From Termitomyces sp. T153 (lineage: Eukaryota; Basidiomycota; Agaricomycetes; Agaricales; Lyophyllaceae): a stretch of DNA of 64,000 bases. Numbering within the stretch: position 1 is the first letter of the stretch; each line of letters starts with the position of its first letter. A model generated the notes under the pieces. That model ran no database searches. It worked only from the letters and a program-made list of their open reading frames with translations, and was not told the DNA's origin. Location: the NCBI GenBank assembly GCA_018296165.2, contig JACKQL020000005.1:1302001-1366000 (forward strand). The letters are read 5' to 3'. Below are positions 10,301-20,945 of this stretch, in pieces. The position numbers were made by a program, and so were the translations under genes.

Positions 10301-12002
10301 CAGGGTTGGGGCAATTCTTCATTTGTGCTTTGGAGCGGTCTGGAGGTTATTGTGAATGTGGGTGGGGGTTGGTTACTTCTTTGGAGAGCATCATTGGTCC
10401 CTTGATTGTTGGGGCAGAGTCGGTGAGGCCACTTCATTATTCTTGGCTTCAGAGTTGGTCTCCATCAGGTGTGGTTGGATTTGCCAGAGGTGTTGTGAAT
10501 TTTGGGGGGAGAGCTACTTCAAGGGTCCCAGAGTTTATTCTCTTCTTGGGGAGCATTTTGCATTGGAGGAGGGGAGTGGGATGGTGGCAGGGCTGGGACT
10601 CCGAGGGTGGGATTGCAGCATGTGATGTCCTTTGCCAGTTTTAGATGTTGATTTGGGGTAGGTGGCAATGGGGGGAAGCACTGCTCACCTCTTGGAGAAG
10701 GCATCAGCAACTTTAGGGTACTCCGGAGAGATTGAGCTGGCATTGTAGGTCCCCTTGGTTGGATGTCAGAGTTGAAGTGGGGGCCCCAGAGTTGTGTTGC
10801 TAGGGTCCGGAGTTGCATGGAAGGGTTCAGAGTGGGTCAGATGGGTGGATCAGGGCAGCTTTGAGTCAGTGCAGGGTTATTTGGGTCATCAATCCTGGCA
10901 GGGAAGTCCTCCAAGGATGTTGGAGCATATGCTCTTTGGGTCGTCAGGACATTTGAGTGGGTTGATTAATAGATTCTAGGATGATGGTGGGGCTTCTCCC
11001 TCCCTTATATGAACATGTCAGCAAATTTAGAGTACTCCAGAGAACTACTTTGTATAGGGCCATCTTTCCTATGGTTTGTTCTGGCGGGGCAACTCCTATG
11101 CTGGGAGTTCTTGTTGTGGGAGGTGGCATAGTCTGATGGCAGGGTCCACGTCTGATGGTGTTGTGCAGGGAGGGTCGGCATCAAGGATTTTCAATGTCCC
11201 AGGTTCTGGATTGAATGGGGGGTGTCAAAGTAGTGGGCAGGACTCCGGAGTTGTTCCTTATCAAGAGTCGGGGTGCCATGGTTCTCCTTATTAATTTTGG
11301 GGTTGTGCTTTGAGAGTTGGGGCAGAGGTGCATATCCCTTCCTTCCTTGATTGCCTAGAAGCTTGGGGATTTCTTGGTCTTGTTCCAGGGTTGTTGGGGT
11401 CAGGTCAGAGGCGTCAGGCTCCATTCATTTGTTGGGTGGAAGTGACGGCCAAGTCGACCAGAGGGTCCTAACTGATTCTGGAAGTGGTTTCTATAATTTG
11501 GGGCATAGCATCAGTCTTGGAATCTTGCGTTATTGTGGGTGGGGCTGCTGGGTTGAGCTTGATTCCAATCAATGGTGGGGCTAGCTTGGAGGGTGGTCTT
11601 TCTTGGGGAGGGTTGTGGGTGAAAGTTGGATGATCTGTTGTGTGGTGTTGGAGAAGTTGTCAAGCAATGGACTGAATTGTCGCCAGGGTTCTGGGTAAAG
11701 CCTTGGTGATGCTGAGTTTGGTCTTTGTGGGGAAGCAGAGCTGGCAGAGAAGGTACAGGAAAGGTGGGGGGTGGTTTGTGGGTTGGGCATGGGTTGGGGA
11801 GGGTGTCCATGGAGAGAACCATTGTATGGGTGTAACTGGAGTGGAAGGGACATTTAGTGTCAGATCCATGACTCAGTGTGCCTTGGCAAATTGGGCAGGG
11901 CCATATGAATTATAAGAGTTTCCTGGCATGGGTCAACCATAGACATTGGAATTGTTTGGCAAATGTGGGGCATGTGCGGACATCACAAATGAGGTAAGGT
12001 AG
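7321..12002 (-). pseudogene. Collapsed pol/gag interior of copy A
   Basis: Minus-strand interior apart from the solo LTR at 8583-9723. About 7330-7550 aligns by eye with the post-chromodomain end of pol in copy C (43455-43690). About 11500-11880 resembles the protease region, and an EYSKFADMF segment near 11020 resembles the start of RT. Catalytic motifs of RT, RNase H and integrase are not visible, and no zinc knuckle is seen. The sequence is comparatively GC-rich. The many ORFs on both strands here show no conserved domains and I do not treat them as genes. Confidence 0.55.
8583..9723 (+). repeat. Family II solo LTR 2, TSD AGGGG
   Basis: A 1141-bp LTR beginning TATCACAACCC (the terminal TG has become TA) and ending GAACCTGACA, flanked by AGGGG at 8578-8582 and 9724-9728. 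TATA box 9028-9035; predicted RNA start AGTCTTGAAATTA 9060-9072; four 21-bp U3 repeats at 8691-8774. It is opposite in orientation to its host element. Confidence 0.93.
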
Positions 12003-12015
12003 AGTCTTGAGATTA
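12003..12015 (-). other. Self-complementary primer-binding site of copy A
   Basis: On the minus strand this reads TAATCTCAAGACT, directly after the 5' LTR end. It is the exact reverse complement of AGTCTTGAGATTA in the same LTR (plus 12660-12672), about 32 bp after the TATA box. This is the arrangement of Tf1/sushi self-primed elements. There is no tRNA-type TGG start. Confidence 0.8.
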
Positions 12016-13149
12016 TGTCAGGTTCCACTGACCATGGGGGCTCAGCTATACTGGGCAAGTCCTTACTAGGCGGACATGATTCCCTGCACTGACAACTGGG
12101 CACTCAGAGGTGTTCCAAACACTGGGGACTTGTGAGGATAGTTAGTGGGAATTGATCCGAGCAAGTCTGGGGAGGTCCGGAGGAGTAGAGGATGGGTTGC
12201 AGGGAAGGGGGACAGGCTTGGCAGGGTTCAGGCATAAGTCCATATGTGAGTATTGTGGGTGTGGAGGAGGTAGAGGCTATGCAAATGATGGGAGTGGAGC
12301 CAGAGTTCTGATGGGGGATCAATGGGAATTGATAGGGTTTGGAGCCGAGTGTGTAGCAAGGTCCAGAGTTGGTGAAAGAGTGTCAGAGGTTTGTAATTGT
12401 AATCATGGAGTTTGTGAGGGCGTTATGGTTGGGAGGACTTGAACATGATAGATGGAATCAAATGAGATGAGACAGAGTTGAACAAAATGAGATGGAGACA
12501 AGACAAGAATGAGAATAGATTCAGGCAGAGACACAGAATTATAATGAAATGACAACAGAATAGAGACAAGACAAGACCAGGAGACTGAGAATAAGGAAAA
12601 CAAGACACAGAACACGAAACATGAGAAGAAACAATCAGAAACACATCAGATAAGGCAGGTAATCTCAAGACTAGAGTATGAAGAGCTACTCTACGTCTTA
12701 TATACTGACTACTGGAGAGCTCCGGGAACGTCAGCTGTGGCAGCGGGGCTTGGCGGAGCTTGACAGAGTCAATGGGTGTTAGTTATGACCAGAGGGCAGG
12801 CTGCATTGATATGTTGATGGGATCAATTGTTGACATGGGCCATTCTGAGGTTGTCATGATACTCCAAGGTAAGTTGGAGGAACCAGGGTGTCGAGATGAT
12901 GATGTGTAATGGGGTCAGGCATGGTGGGGGAGTGGTCCCAGAGGCTCAGGAGATCCAGGGGAAGCACCAGTGGCTGTGGGGAAGACATCAGAGTTGGCCA
13001 GGGGGCCATCAGAGTTAGCCAAGAATGTGTCAGAGTTAGCCAGAGTAGGCACAGAGTGCTGGGGAAGTTCAATGGAGCATCAGGGGAGGTTCTGGGGGGA
13101 TGGGGGTTTGTTGGGCAATGTATGGGGGTCCAGGGAATGGGTCGTGACA
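12016..13149 (-). repeat. 5' LTR of copy A
   Basis: 1134 bp, with LTR ends TGTCAGG and GTCGTGACA in plus-strand reading. The TATA box (minus TATATAAG) is at 12698-12705 and the predicted RNA start at 12660-12672. Family I integrase resumes right after it (13150), matching the sequence around 27240-27290. Confidence 0.92.
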
Positions 13150-13700
13150 CACATCCTTCTATCCACAGATGGATGGACAGACCAAACATGCCAATAGGAA
13201 CATTGGTCAGATATTGCATGCTGTAGTGTGCCCAGACTAGAAAGACTGGTTGAGTGAGATAAACTTAACTGAGTTTGCAATAAACATGAGCATCTCAGAG
13301 ATAATGTGATTTGCACTGTTCAAATTGAACAGTGGCTACATGCCATCTATGATTTATGAGATCAAGTCAGATACTGCTATTTCCAAGGGAATTCAGCAGT
13401 TTGCTTACTAAGCTCTAGAAAATTTGGCAGCAGCCCACAATGCAATAATTGAAGTGCATGTCTTTCAGACACACCTTGCTAACTCATGTCATAGGCCTGA
13501 TACAGAGTTGGATAAAGGTGTGCTGGTGTATCTCTTGACAAAAAACCTCAACCTTCCAAAGGGAAGAGCCAGGAAGCTCTGTCCGAAGTTGGTTGGATCA
13601 TATAAAACTTTGGAGATCTTTAGTGAGACCTCCAACTATGTGTTGGAGTTGCCTATGGCACTCTAGGAACAAAGAATTCATCTTAAGTTCCATGTGTTGC
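13150..13700 (+). pseudogene. Integrase C-terminal half and GPY/F module (family I)
   Basis: It begins inside the conserved Q-T-D-G-Q-T-E region (read here as STDGWTDQT) and runs through SELN/Y-x-P-type segments, a stretch of charged residues, and a GPY/F-like module (VGSYKTLEIF...NYVLELP, about 13584-13660). The minus-strand relative at 26704-26967 keeps GPYKILE intact. The module helps integrase bind DNA. Stops and frame shifts are frequent. Confidence 0.8.
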
Positions 13701-13779
13701 TGCTGCAACCATATAAGGCCAGCAACAATGCACTGTTTCCTAACCAAGCAATGCCAGAGCCATATAACTTTGGTGCTCC

Positions 13780-13950
13780 AGACAACTAGGGATGGTTTGT
13801 CAATGACCTGTTATGTCATCAGTAGGATGGAAAGTGGAGCCTGGGAGACACCACTTGGGAGTCCCTTGTAACTTGCAAGGACCTGGCAGCCCTTGACAGA
13901 TATTTGCAGTTGTAGGGCATAAAATGCCCTGCACAGCTGGCTAGAAGGCC
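13780..13950 (+). pseudogene. Chromodomain-like C-terminus of family I pol
   Basis: One frame with two stops reads GWFVNDLLCHQ, then a Lys-Trp segment, TTWESL and a helical LAALDRYLQL. The aromatic, TWE and helix arrangement is that of a chromodomain, although the sequence is divergent. The same segment is present on minus at about 26440-26600 (NTTWESL...LDKYLELQG). It would steer integration to modified chromatin. Assignment by pattern only. Confidence 0.5.
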
Positions 13951-14173
13951 TAAGTCAACTTAACTTAGTCCAGAAGTTGGATAGGCTGCTGTCCCAGCAG
14001 CCATCAAATATTATGTCAGCCAATTTTTTGGCTGAGCATGAAGTCCAACTGCTCTTTGTCTTCTACCCCATTGTTGGTGTGATGTGCCAACATAGTGTAA
14101 GAGGACTCCTTGCCCAATGGGCAAGAAAAAAAAATGACCAGGCAAGGCAGATGCAAGTCTGCCAGAATATTCA

Positions 14174-17100
14174 GTGAGCTCTGGACAGAGCTCAAGAGGG
14201 GGAGGACCAGAAAGTAGTTCACTCCCTGGGTTTGGTGGCTTTGCTGCACTAGTAGGAGGCTTAGTGCCTGGAGATGTAGTGCCTCCAGTAATAAAAAGAG
14301 TGGCCCCAGCTCCAAGAAAAACAAGACCCATGGATGGAGGATTTGCAGCATTGCCAGGATCTATGGCCCTGCCTAGCTATGCAGTGGCAATGCAGCAGTT
14401 GCCAGTGTGGAGATGTAAAATGCCCCTGCAGCATGAAGAAATGGGAAGAGGATGTGGGAGACCTCAGGTGCTCCCACTCATGAACTTTGGATACCCTGTG
14501 GGCTTACAGCCTATGTGGTCCCAGGAGTTTCAACAATATGTGATGCCACAATTCACTGTGGCCCCACTGCCAGTGGCTGGGACCAGCCATATAATGGGCA
14601 TGGCAGGTTAACAACAACCTGCCACTATGTCTTCATAAGTAGGGATTTTGGTCCCTGCTTCTGCTCCATCAGAGGCAGTGGAGGTGGATGACAATAGCCC
14701 AGAGTTGATTATGGCTCTGATGCAGTTGTTGGCTCCTCCAAGGTGGTCATATCTGCCCTTGCCTACTACAGTGTGTTCCTAAAATGCCCCATCCTCATTA
14801 TCAAGTGCATCAGGGTGTCTAGCAGCTGCCTCAACCAATAAAGAAAAAGTAAAGGTGACTGCAACATTGCCTCTTTCACTGGCCTAGGGGAGTAGCACTA
14901 CCTTGTTGACTGCCTGGAAGATGGTAGAGCAATGCTTCTCTGCAAAAGAGAAGGACAAGGGTAAAGCTAAGGAGCCCAAGCCTTCTACTGCCATGGATGA
15001 GCAAATTGCTCACCTCCTTCAGTGGCTCCATGAAGCCAGAGTGCCAGAGGATGTTGGAGCTGATGTCCTTAACAACTTTGTAGTGCAGCTAGCACTATCT
15101 CAAGTTCTGAATGAACTTGATATCATTTGTGACCAAAGGGATGAGGCATGTACAGACCTCTTCCACTCAGCTTTGGGGAAGTAGAATCATGTAGCATTCC
15201 CTCCTCAACTTCTAGAAGCAAAGAAGGCTTTCACAAAGCCTTCTTTGTTTGTTGAGGGATCCTTGACTCAGAGGGTACTACCTGTGCCCTATGATGATGA
15301 TGTATCTGCTGGTGATGACCAGATGATGGACAAGCATCCTGATTTCATGGCACCTTCACCCATTGCTGGACCATCAAACCCAGCAGTGGCCAAAGCTAGG
15401 CTGCCAAAACTAGCAATGGCTAAGGCTAGACCATCAAGGTCTGCCACAACAAAGGCTGGTAATGCAAAGCCAGTCATAACTCCAGTAGTGGCAGACAACC
15501 CTGTAGTTCTTGCCACCCCAATTGCCTTTCTTGCAAACATGCCATGGGAATCAGAGGTGGGGATGATTGAGGTCCTTGAATAAAGGACCTATACTGTCCC
15601 CAGCTCTCTGTCCCAAGAGCCTACTCCAGTAGTGCACCAGGACCCCTGTAACAAAGAGTTTTTTGTCACCCAAGTGCAAGCTGCTCAAGCTGCTATGGAT
15701 GCCCCATTAGCATCTGATTCAGGCAGCAATGATGATGATGATGTTCCTATGTCTAAACAACATACTTTGGACAGTGACTCCAATGACAACACTAACAAGT
15801 GTCATCACAAGAAGCAACACAATGCTAATGCCAAAATGCTGTTAGCTATTGATGCTGAGAAGGCCAAACTGAACCTTAAGCATCTGAGTAATACAGTGCC
15901 TGGCCACCTTCCAGATGGCTGGGAGACTATGATGGTTTGTGGGTGCCACAAGTGCCAGAATGATTTCAGGGGTATTCTTCATCCCAACTTTTACTGGTCA
16001 CCAACAACCAATGTGGTCTTTGTTGGTGACAAAGCAGTCTTTGCCCACTCAACAGGGATGGCAGGGATATCCTATATATCCCCACACTATGAGTTGTTAT
16101 ATTGGTGGGCTCCACAAGGGATGCCCATGAACCCAGAGCAGCTCCACTTGCTCCTGAAGCTCATTCAGGAGGGCCAAGCTAGAGTTACAATGTGGGAGCA
16201 GATACATGCTGCTCTTGTTGTTCAGAAGTTCCATCAGATCTCCTTCTATACTGCTCCAGACCTGCAAGACTGCACTATGTGGCAGGTCATGGAGCTAACC
16301 CCAGCAGAGCTGGAAACCTCTCTGCCCAAAGGGAGTGCCATTGGATACCAGTCCCCTTGCCCTCATGTTTGTCAGCCATGCATGGTCACACAGATAACAA
16401 CATGCAGAGAGCAGGACTTAGTCAAGTCCTGATCAATTGTCATTTCAACATTGATGCACAGGCACAGTACATTCTGCACTATAGCCACCCAGGTTCTCAG
16501 ATCCTGTACTCAGGTGTGGCCATTAATGCTTTGTTATGTGTACATGTAGACTGACATTCAGTCTTTGGATATGTTCTAGGTCAGGTACTGGCCCCAACTA
16601 CACCACATGTGCAAATGGCCTATATGAGCCTGTTTGCTATGTAGTGGCTCAGCCCCAACTCTATCAAGATGTGGTTGACAACTACTGAGTTCATGTAGAG
16701 GAATTCAATCCTTTCACCCCCTACACCTTAAGCTGCATAGGCTGCAAGTGCTGCCTATACAAGTCAACAATTTCAGTGAGATGGAGGTTTTGTCACCTCC
16801 TCACAAACCATGTGCCCCCCGTCTGGGTGAATCATGCATATACTTATGGTATATGCTTCTTCAATCACCACTGGTCAGGAAGTACATTGCATGTGGACCT
16901 GTTGATGTGGGTTGACAATGAACACCATTGTTGACTCCAAACTATTAGCATGCCCCCTGCTTTGGTGGGCTACAATGGGTGGTATGGCCCCACCACTGAC
17001 AATTGGAAGTGCTTCTGAGTGCTTCTTCAACTCTATGAGAGTAGGGGCCACTCTTCACTCAGCACAGCCATTTGGCTATGCTATATTGAGGCAGGCATCT

Positions 17101-17474
17101 TCACTCACCTCCTGCACTGACCTGCAGAGGTGATGAGAGCTGTGCTTGCACAAGTGGAGGAGCCATTTTTTGTGGATTCTTCCACAAATGCAGCTCCAAC
17201 TGAGGAGGGTCCCTCTTTGTCAGTGGCAATGGCCACTACAGACTGTACTACAAGCTCTGGTGCATCCTCTCAGAATGCACCTACAGAGGAGTCCATGGAA
17301 CTGGACTACACTGATGATTCTGTGGTGCCCACAAATCCCCAACCAGAGGTGACTCCTCCAGTCATCCCCAGTCCCTTGGATGCAGCTGTAACAACTAATG
17401 TTGCTACTCCAGCTGCTCCAGAGGGTGGATTAAGTGGTTCCATTGATATGGCTAACACTATACTGGAATGCTAG
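14174..17474 (+). pseudogene. Family I accessory ORF downstream of pol
   Basis: A long broken coding region on the same strand as pol, not part of the usual Gypsy set. Open pieces are 14174-14611 (starts MSSGQSSRGG, Gly/Pro-rich), 14903-15184, 15245-15583 (Ala/Lys-rich repeats), 15632-16432 and 16912-17474. The central piece reads LPDGWETMMVCGCHKCQNDF, then an aromatic-rich fold. Many Cys/His/Gln residues sit where Arg would be expected. The minus-strand copy of family I retains the first half (25414-26229), so it belongs to the element. I do not recognise the fold. It could be a capsid-like or regulatory protein; there is no direct evidence. Confidence 0.6.
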
Positions 17475-17799
17475 GTGGACATTATGAGCAATGAGGAAAT
17501 GGTGGCCTCAAAAATGGATGAATGGGCTGGGTGAACTACTATTGTAGTTCACTAGTAATATTAGACTAACATATGCAGGTGCACTGAGTACCCTTTGAGC
17601 ACCTAGCACAGTTGGACAGTGCAGTGGGATGGTACCATGTCCATCTTATTGAGTAGGATCACTTGATCTTACCACTTGTAAAACATAGGGGTTCATGCTC
17701 AAACTCTGGTGAGAATCTTGGGTAGGATGCCATATCCCACCCCCTTTTTTTCTTGTTTACTATGTTACTTTGATTTTTGTGTGAGTCTGTTGACAGACT

Positions 17800-17811
17800 C
17801 AAAAGGGGGGA
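17800..17811 (+). other. Polypurine tract of family I
   Basis: AAAAGGGGGGA directly before the LTR start TGTAATGG. It is the expected primer for plus-strand cDNA and defines the 3' LTR start. Confidence 0.85.
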
Positions 17812-18019
17812 TGTAATGGAGCACCTGTTACCTCCTTAGTATCTTAGTAGTAATATGTATTTATATATTATACTATAAGGTAGCATTACATGATGCTACC
17901 TATAAATACCCATACTTTAATTACATAAGGCAGTGCCTTACTTCATACTTCATAGATTAGAACCTATCAACTGGTTTTGACTTATGAGGTGTGAACCATA
18001 AGCTGTGCAACCCATAACA
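17812..18019 (+). repeat. 3' LTR of family I (208 bp)
   Basis: TGTAATGG...CCATAACA with TG/CA ends, AT-rich, with TATATAT- and TATAAATA-like boxes inside. It is short compared with the 0.4-1.2-kb LTRs of the other families here. The 5' partner is outside the window, so the target duplication (GAAAT on this side) cannot be checked. Confidence 0.8.
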
Positions 18020-18544
18020 GAAATGTTACAAGGTGCCATTTGACTTTCAAAAGACACTACATTCCATGTTTGAACCAAACACATTGACATCCACTTTCAT
18101 TTCATTCACCAAACTGTCTCCTCTAATCACATTCATTTACACTACATTCCTACTCTCAACATGATTGAGGACATCTTCTTGAAATCCCTTGCTAGAGTCA
18201 AGTCCAAATGTTTCTGTGGACTACTCAACATTCAGTAACCTGTGTTCACATTGAGGGGGACTTTTGAGGACATGCACCTACAGTATTATGTAATTGTTGT
18301 ATGTTTTATTTTTCTCTGTACATCACCACACACCTCAGTGCTTTGCCAATCACTGAGGTGTAAGCCCACACATTCTTTGCCTCATTTACAATTACTTATA
18401 TTACTAGTATCATCTCTTTTTTGTCCACAGGTAGATACATAATATAATACTTAGTGCTTTGCCAATCACTGAAGTTATCACCTCTTTGTTTTCACAGTCC
18501 TATCTCTCAGTCACTCTGCTCCTCTGAGACCAGCTTTGCTCAAC
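18020..18544. other. Intergenic, no gene seen; two copies of a 22-bp direct repeat
   Basis: No coding signal. The segment TCAGTGCTTTGCCAATCACTGA (18335) recurs as TTAGTGCTTTGCCAATCACTGA at 18451, 116 bp apart; each copy holds a short inverted repeat (TCAGTG/CACTGA). Confidence 0.5.
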
Positions 18545-18716
18545 ATTATCCTCTGTAACTTAAGATTAAGTACTGCATAGAAGTAATGCATGACATTAAT
18601 GCATAACTGATGCATTAGGAATAAAAAAAACTAGATTACACTGGGATTGAAACAAGATCATCATGCATATAAATGTACAACAAAACACCAATGACCATTA
18701 GACCAAACAATCATAG
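18545..18716 (-). repeat. tRNA-derived SINE-like repeat, copy 1
   Basis: Read on minus, an A box TGGTCTAATGG (plus 18695-18705) and a B box GTTTCAATCCC (plus 18643-18653) have tRNA-like spacing. A tail follows that closely resembles that of the plus-strand copy at 18930-19097 (CCTAATGCATCAGT...CAGTACTTAAT...AAGTTACAGAGGAT). It is not a functional tRNA: no cloverleaf is evident and a tail follows. It is probably mobilised by another element's machinery. Confidence 0.6.
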
Positions 18717-18929
18717 GAAAAAAGTCAAGATCAGATAGATTATCTAAGGGGAGCAAGCTCCCCTTTGATAGATATCCCTGTTCAAAGCATTAACCAACCT
18801 AATGGTAATGTTAACAAACTCTAATCAACCTAACAAAAACCCTAACTGAACCATAATTGGCTGACAGTGCAAGCCATAGACAGCTCCTTCAACACCACAC
18901 ATATCCATGCTGTCAATGCAATTTTATCA

Positions 18930-19097
18930 TCACTCTGGTGTACTGGTTATGTTGTTTTTTATAGTATGTGCATATCTTCTCTGGAGGCTGTTGGTTCAAT
19001 CCTATGGTAAGGCACTTTTATTCTGTTCCTAATGCATCAGTGCATTAGTGCCACACTTCCATACAGTACTTAATTTAAGTTACAGAGGATCATATTT
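18930..19097 (+). repeat. tRNA-derived SINE-like repeat, copy 2
   Basis: A-box-like TGGTGTACTGG (18936-18946), B box GGTTCAATCC (18993-19002), then the shared tail ending GAGGATCATATTTTT, whose T run could end a Pol III transcript. It is head-to-head with copy 1, with about 210 bp between them. The tRNA-like heads differ more than the tails. Confidence 0.6.
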
Positions 19098-19667
19098 TTA
19101 CTGTAATTACACAGAATAATGGATCACTTTGTCAGGATCAGGTGCACCCTCAGCCGTCTACACCGAGACTCTGAAGGTGAGCTCTAGTTACATACTTCTA
19201 CCTACACTTTTACTTATCTCGCCCTGTAGACGCAATACTGGATTTCTCTGCAGGTAATACATGCAGCCGTCTACGCTACTGACGAGACTCTGAGGACTAA
19301 ATACTGCATTTCTCTACAGTGGCTGAGACTAACAACTGGGGTTCAGACTATGGATTCAAACTTGTTGGTGAACTATGTATTCAGACTCGCCTGTCCCACC
19401 ATTTCAAAATTATCTATCTGTTAGGCCCACGCGTTGCCGACACAATTTCAGACTCCTGTCTCAAACTTGAAGAAAGAGTTCCATCTGGATCCATCCTTTC
19501 TGAACCTACGGATTCATTTCCACCGAATTCTCCTAATCACTGGTCCATTTTGAGTTTATTTATTTGTCTCGCTTTCAACTTCAACTATCCATTTCTTCGA
19601 ACATATAGATTGAAACGCATTAACAAGAGTCAGGTATGCCAGCCCGTCTCTGAGCTAGTCCTTTATG
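19098..19667. other. Intergenic; duplicated short motif, possible unassigned exon
   Basis: CAGCCGTCTAC occurs at 19151 and 19264, each followed by a GAGACTCTGA segment, so a ~113-bp stretch is imperfectly duplicated. An ATG at 19119 opens a short frame ending at a GTGAGC splice donor-like site. The longer ORF 19319-19801 overlaps the hydrolase on minus and shows no known domain. No confident gene. Confidence 0.35.
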
Positions 19668-20812
19668 CTAATCCTCCTCCTTCGAGCCTTTTGACCCTTG
19701 ACAGAGCCAGACCGAAATCTTCGGTGTCAAATCACCCAGGTGCCTTTCTCCAGCAAGAAAGTCGTAGAAAGGATCATTGTGAACTCCATTGTCCTGCATA
19801 ATTAGCCTGACTTCACTGTGAATTTTGGAGATCTTGTGTGAAACCTGGACAATGTCATTCCGCAAGCATTCTACTCCTCCAGCGGTGATCAGAATACGGC
19901 TCACGAGCTTGTCAATACCTTTGAACCACGTATCTGGAGCTTTGCTGATCTCCAAATACATGCGAAGCGAATTCGGAACATCTTCGAGCACCTTGCGACC
20001 GCAATACGCAAACGTCTTGGTTCCAACAATGTCGAAGGAGTCATTCAGAAAATGAGATCCCGTGTCTCCAGTCAGCGAGACCCATGGAGACATGAAGAAG
20101 ATGCCACCGATGCGGGAGGCCAATGAGATCGGCGGTACATTATTTATGGGATGCAACATGTGCGAAAGTAGGGCAAGGGCAAGGTTTCCGCCTGCAGAGT
20201 CGCCGACAATGTGGATGTTTTGTGGGCTGCACCCACTCGCTATGATATGGTGTAGGGCCTCAACGGCTTGTACGAACTGCGTAGGAAATTCAACTGTCGG
20301 GATCATGGCTGATCATACGTGGGTCAATGTTCTGAACTTGACATCAACCGGCACTTCGCTCACAGTAGCTCATTATAGCGAATCCAGCCGATGTTCCTTC
20401 TTTTTCGCGCTTCAGCCGAATGTAATTCCGAAATGTCACACTAAAATCCTGCAATGGAATTATATAGCCTCCGCCTGCAATAGTATGCAATCAAGTGTCG
20501 CATACACAGGCTCAAAGGACACAGTACCATGAAGGTAGAGAACGACTCTTGTTTTATTTCGCGGGCCAATCCACAACAATCGTCCACCGTGAGTTCCAAT
20601 GTCGTCCACGAGCACTGGAAAGCCGTGACTTCTTTCCCAAACTTCATATATATGAAGGCTCGTTCAGAAAACGAACCGAAACTGTTTGATGTTCCAAACA
20701 TCAGCAACCGATCGAAAGGCCGTGTCCCAGAGGAAACGCCTCCAAGACTTGCGAACTTTTGGACAAGCAATGAATGTGGTTTGGACCGCCCTCAGTAAGA
20801 GTACAATCGCTG
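19668..20812 (-). pseudogene. Alpha/beta hydrolase (steryl acetyl hydrolase-like), probably inactivated
   Basis: Spliced on minus: the exon ending at 20528, intron 20475-20527, exon 20349-20474, intron 20294-20348, and the last exon 20293-19668. Splicing rebuilds the oxyanion-hole motif HGGGY. The nucleophile elbow is GDSAGGN and the His region is GVHNDP. The catalytic acid position reads ECLRND, Glu as in the neighbour. These are HSL-type (alpha/beta hydrolase fold-3) features; relatives deacetylate sterols or esters. An in-frame TGA at 20664-20666 stands where the paralogue at 21549-22828 has Gly, so the N-terminus is cut. An undetected intron or a sequencing error could remove this. The start was not found. 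Confidence 0.7.
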
Positions 20813-20945
20813 ATCAAAGTGAGGATAAGAATTTGAAAAGGGCGGACACAAGGGATGGATGGACGAGTAGACAGAAACGTTCGAAAGCTGTTTGATGCGG
20901 CGTATTGAAAGGATCATCTTTGTCAGATGCATATCGAACGAGGTC

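Larger units (their letters stand above)
3444..13149 (-). mobile_element. Family II element copy A (non-autonomous derivative), nested in family I integrase
   Basis: Family II LTRs bound a 7.7-kb interior that includes two later solo LTRs. Orientation is minus: the polypurine tract lies beside the left LTR and the primer-binding site beside the right LTR. Without the solo LTRs, the pol-equivalent interior (7321-8582 plus 9724-12002) is only about 3.5 kb, about half that of copy C. Faint remnants of the protease and of an EYSKFADMF segment (compare EYYEFADVF in copy C) are seen, but no gag, RT or integrase motifs. The antisense gene is retained. The 5' part of the left LTR (265 bp) and about 250 bp of host integrase were lost in one deletion. 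Confidence 0.85.
1..18019 (+). mobile_element. Family I Ty3/Gypsy element, 5' end outside window, split by nested copy A
   Basis: Domains occur in the order zinc knuckle, protease, reverse transcriptase, RNase H, integrase, GPY/F and chromodomain-like segment, then a long extra ORF, a polypurine tract and a 208-bp 3' LTR, all on the plus strand. This is Ty3/Gypsy order. The body occupies 1-3443 and 13150-18019; the piece between is another element inserted in the integrase core. About 84 integrase codons present in the minus-strand relative at 25430-27675 are missing at the left junction. All reading frames are broken by stops and frameshifts, so the copy is dead. The 5' LTR and most of gag lie left of the window. 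Confidence 0.9.

Noticed and set aside
18643..18705. Functional tRNA gene
   Set aside because: A and B boxes are present, but no acceptor stem or cloverleaf can be folded by eye and a shared non-tRNA tail follows.
18747..18767. Short hairpin AAGGGGAGC/GCTCCCCTT as a terminator
   Set aside because: A 9-bp palindrome alone in a eukaryotic intergenic region between SINE-like repeats has no support as a regulatory element.
19319..19801. 160-residue ORF on plus
   Set aside because: It overlaps the 3' exon of the hydrolase on the other strand and has no recognisable motif; only its first part could be a real exon.
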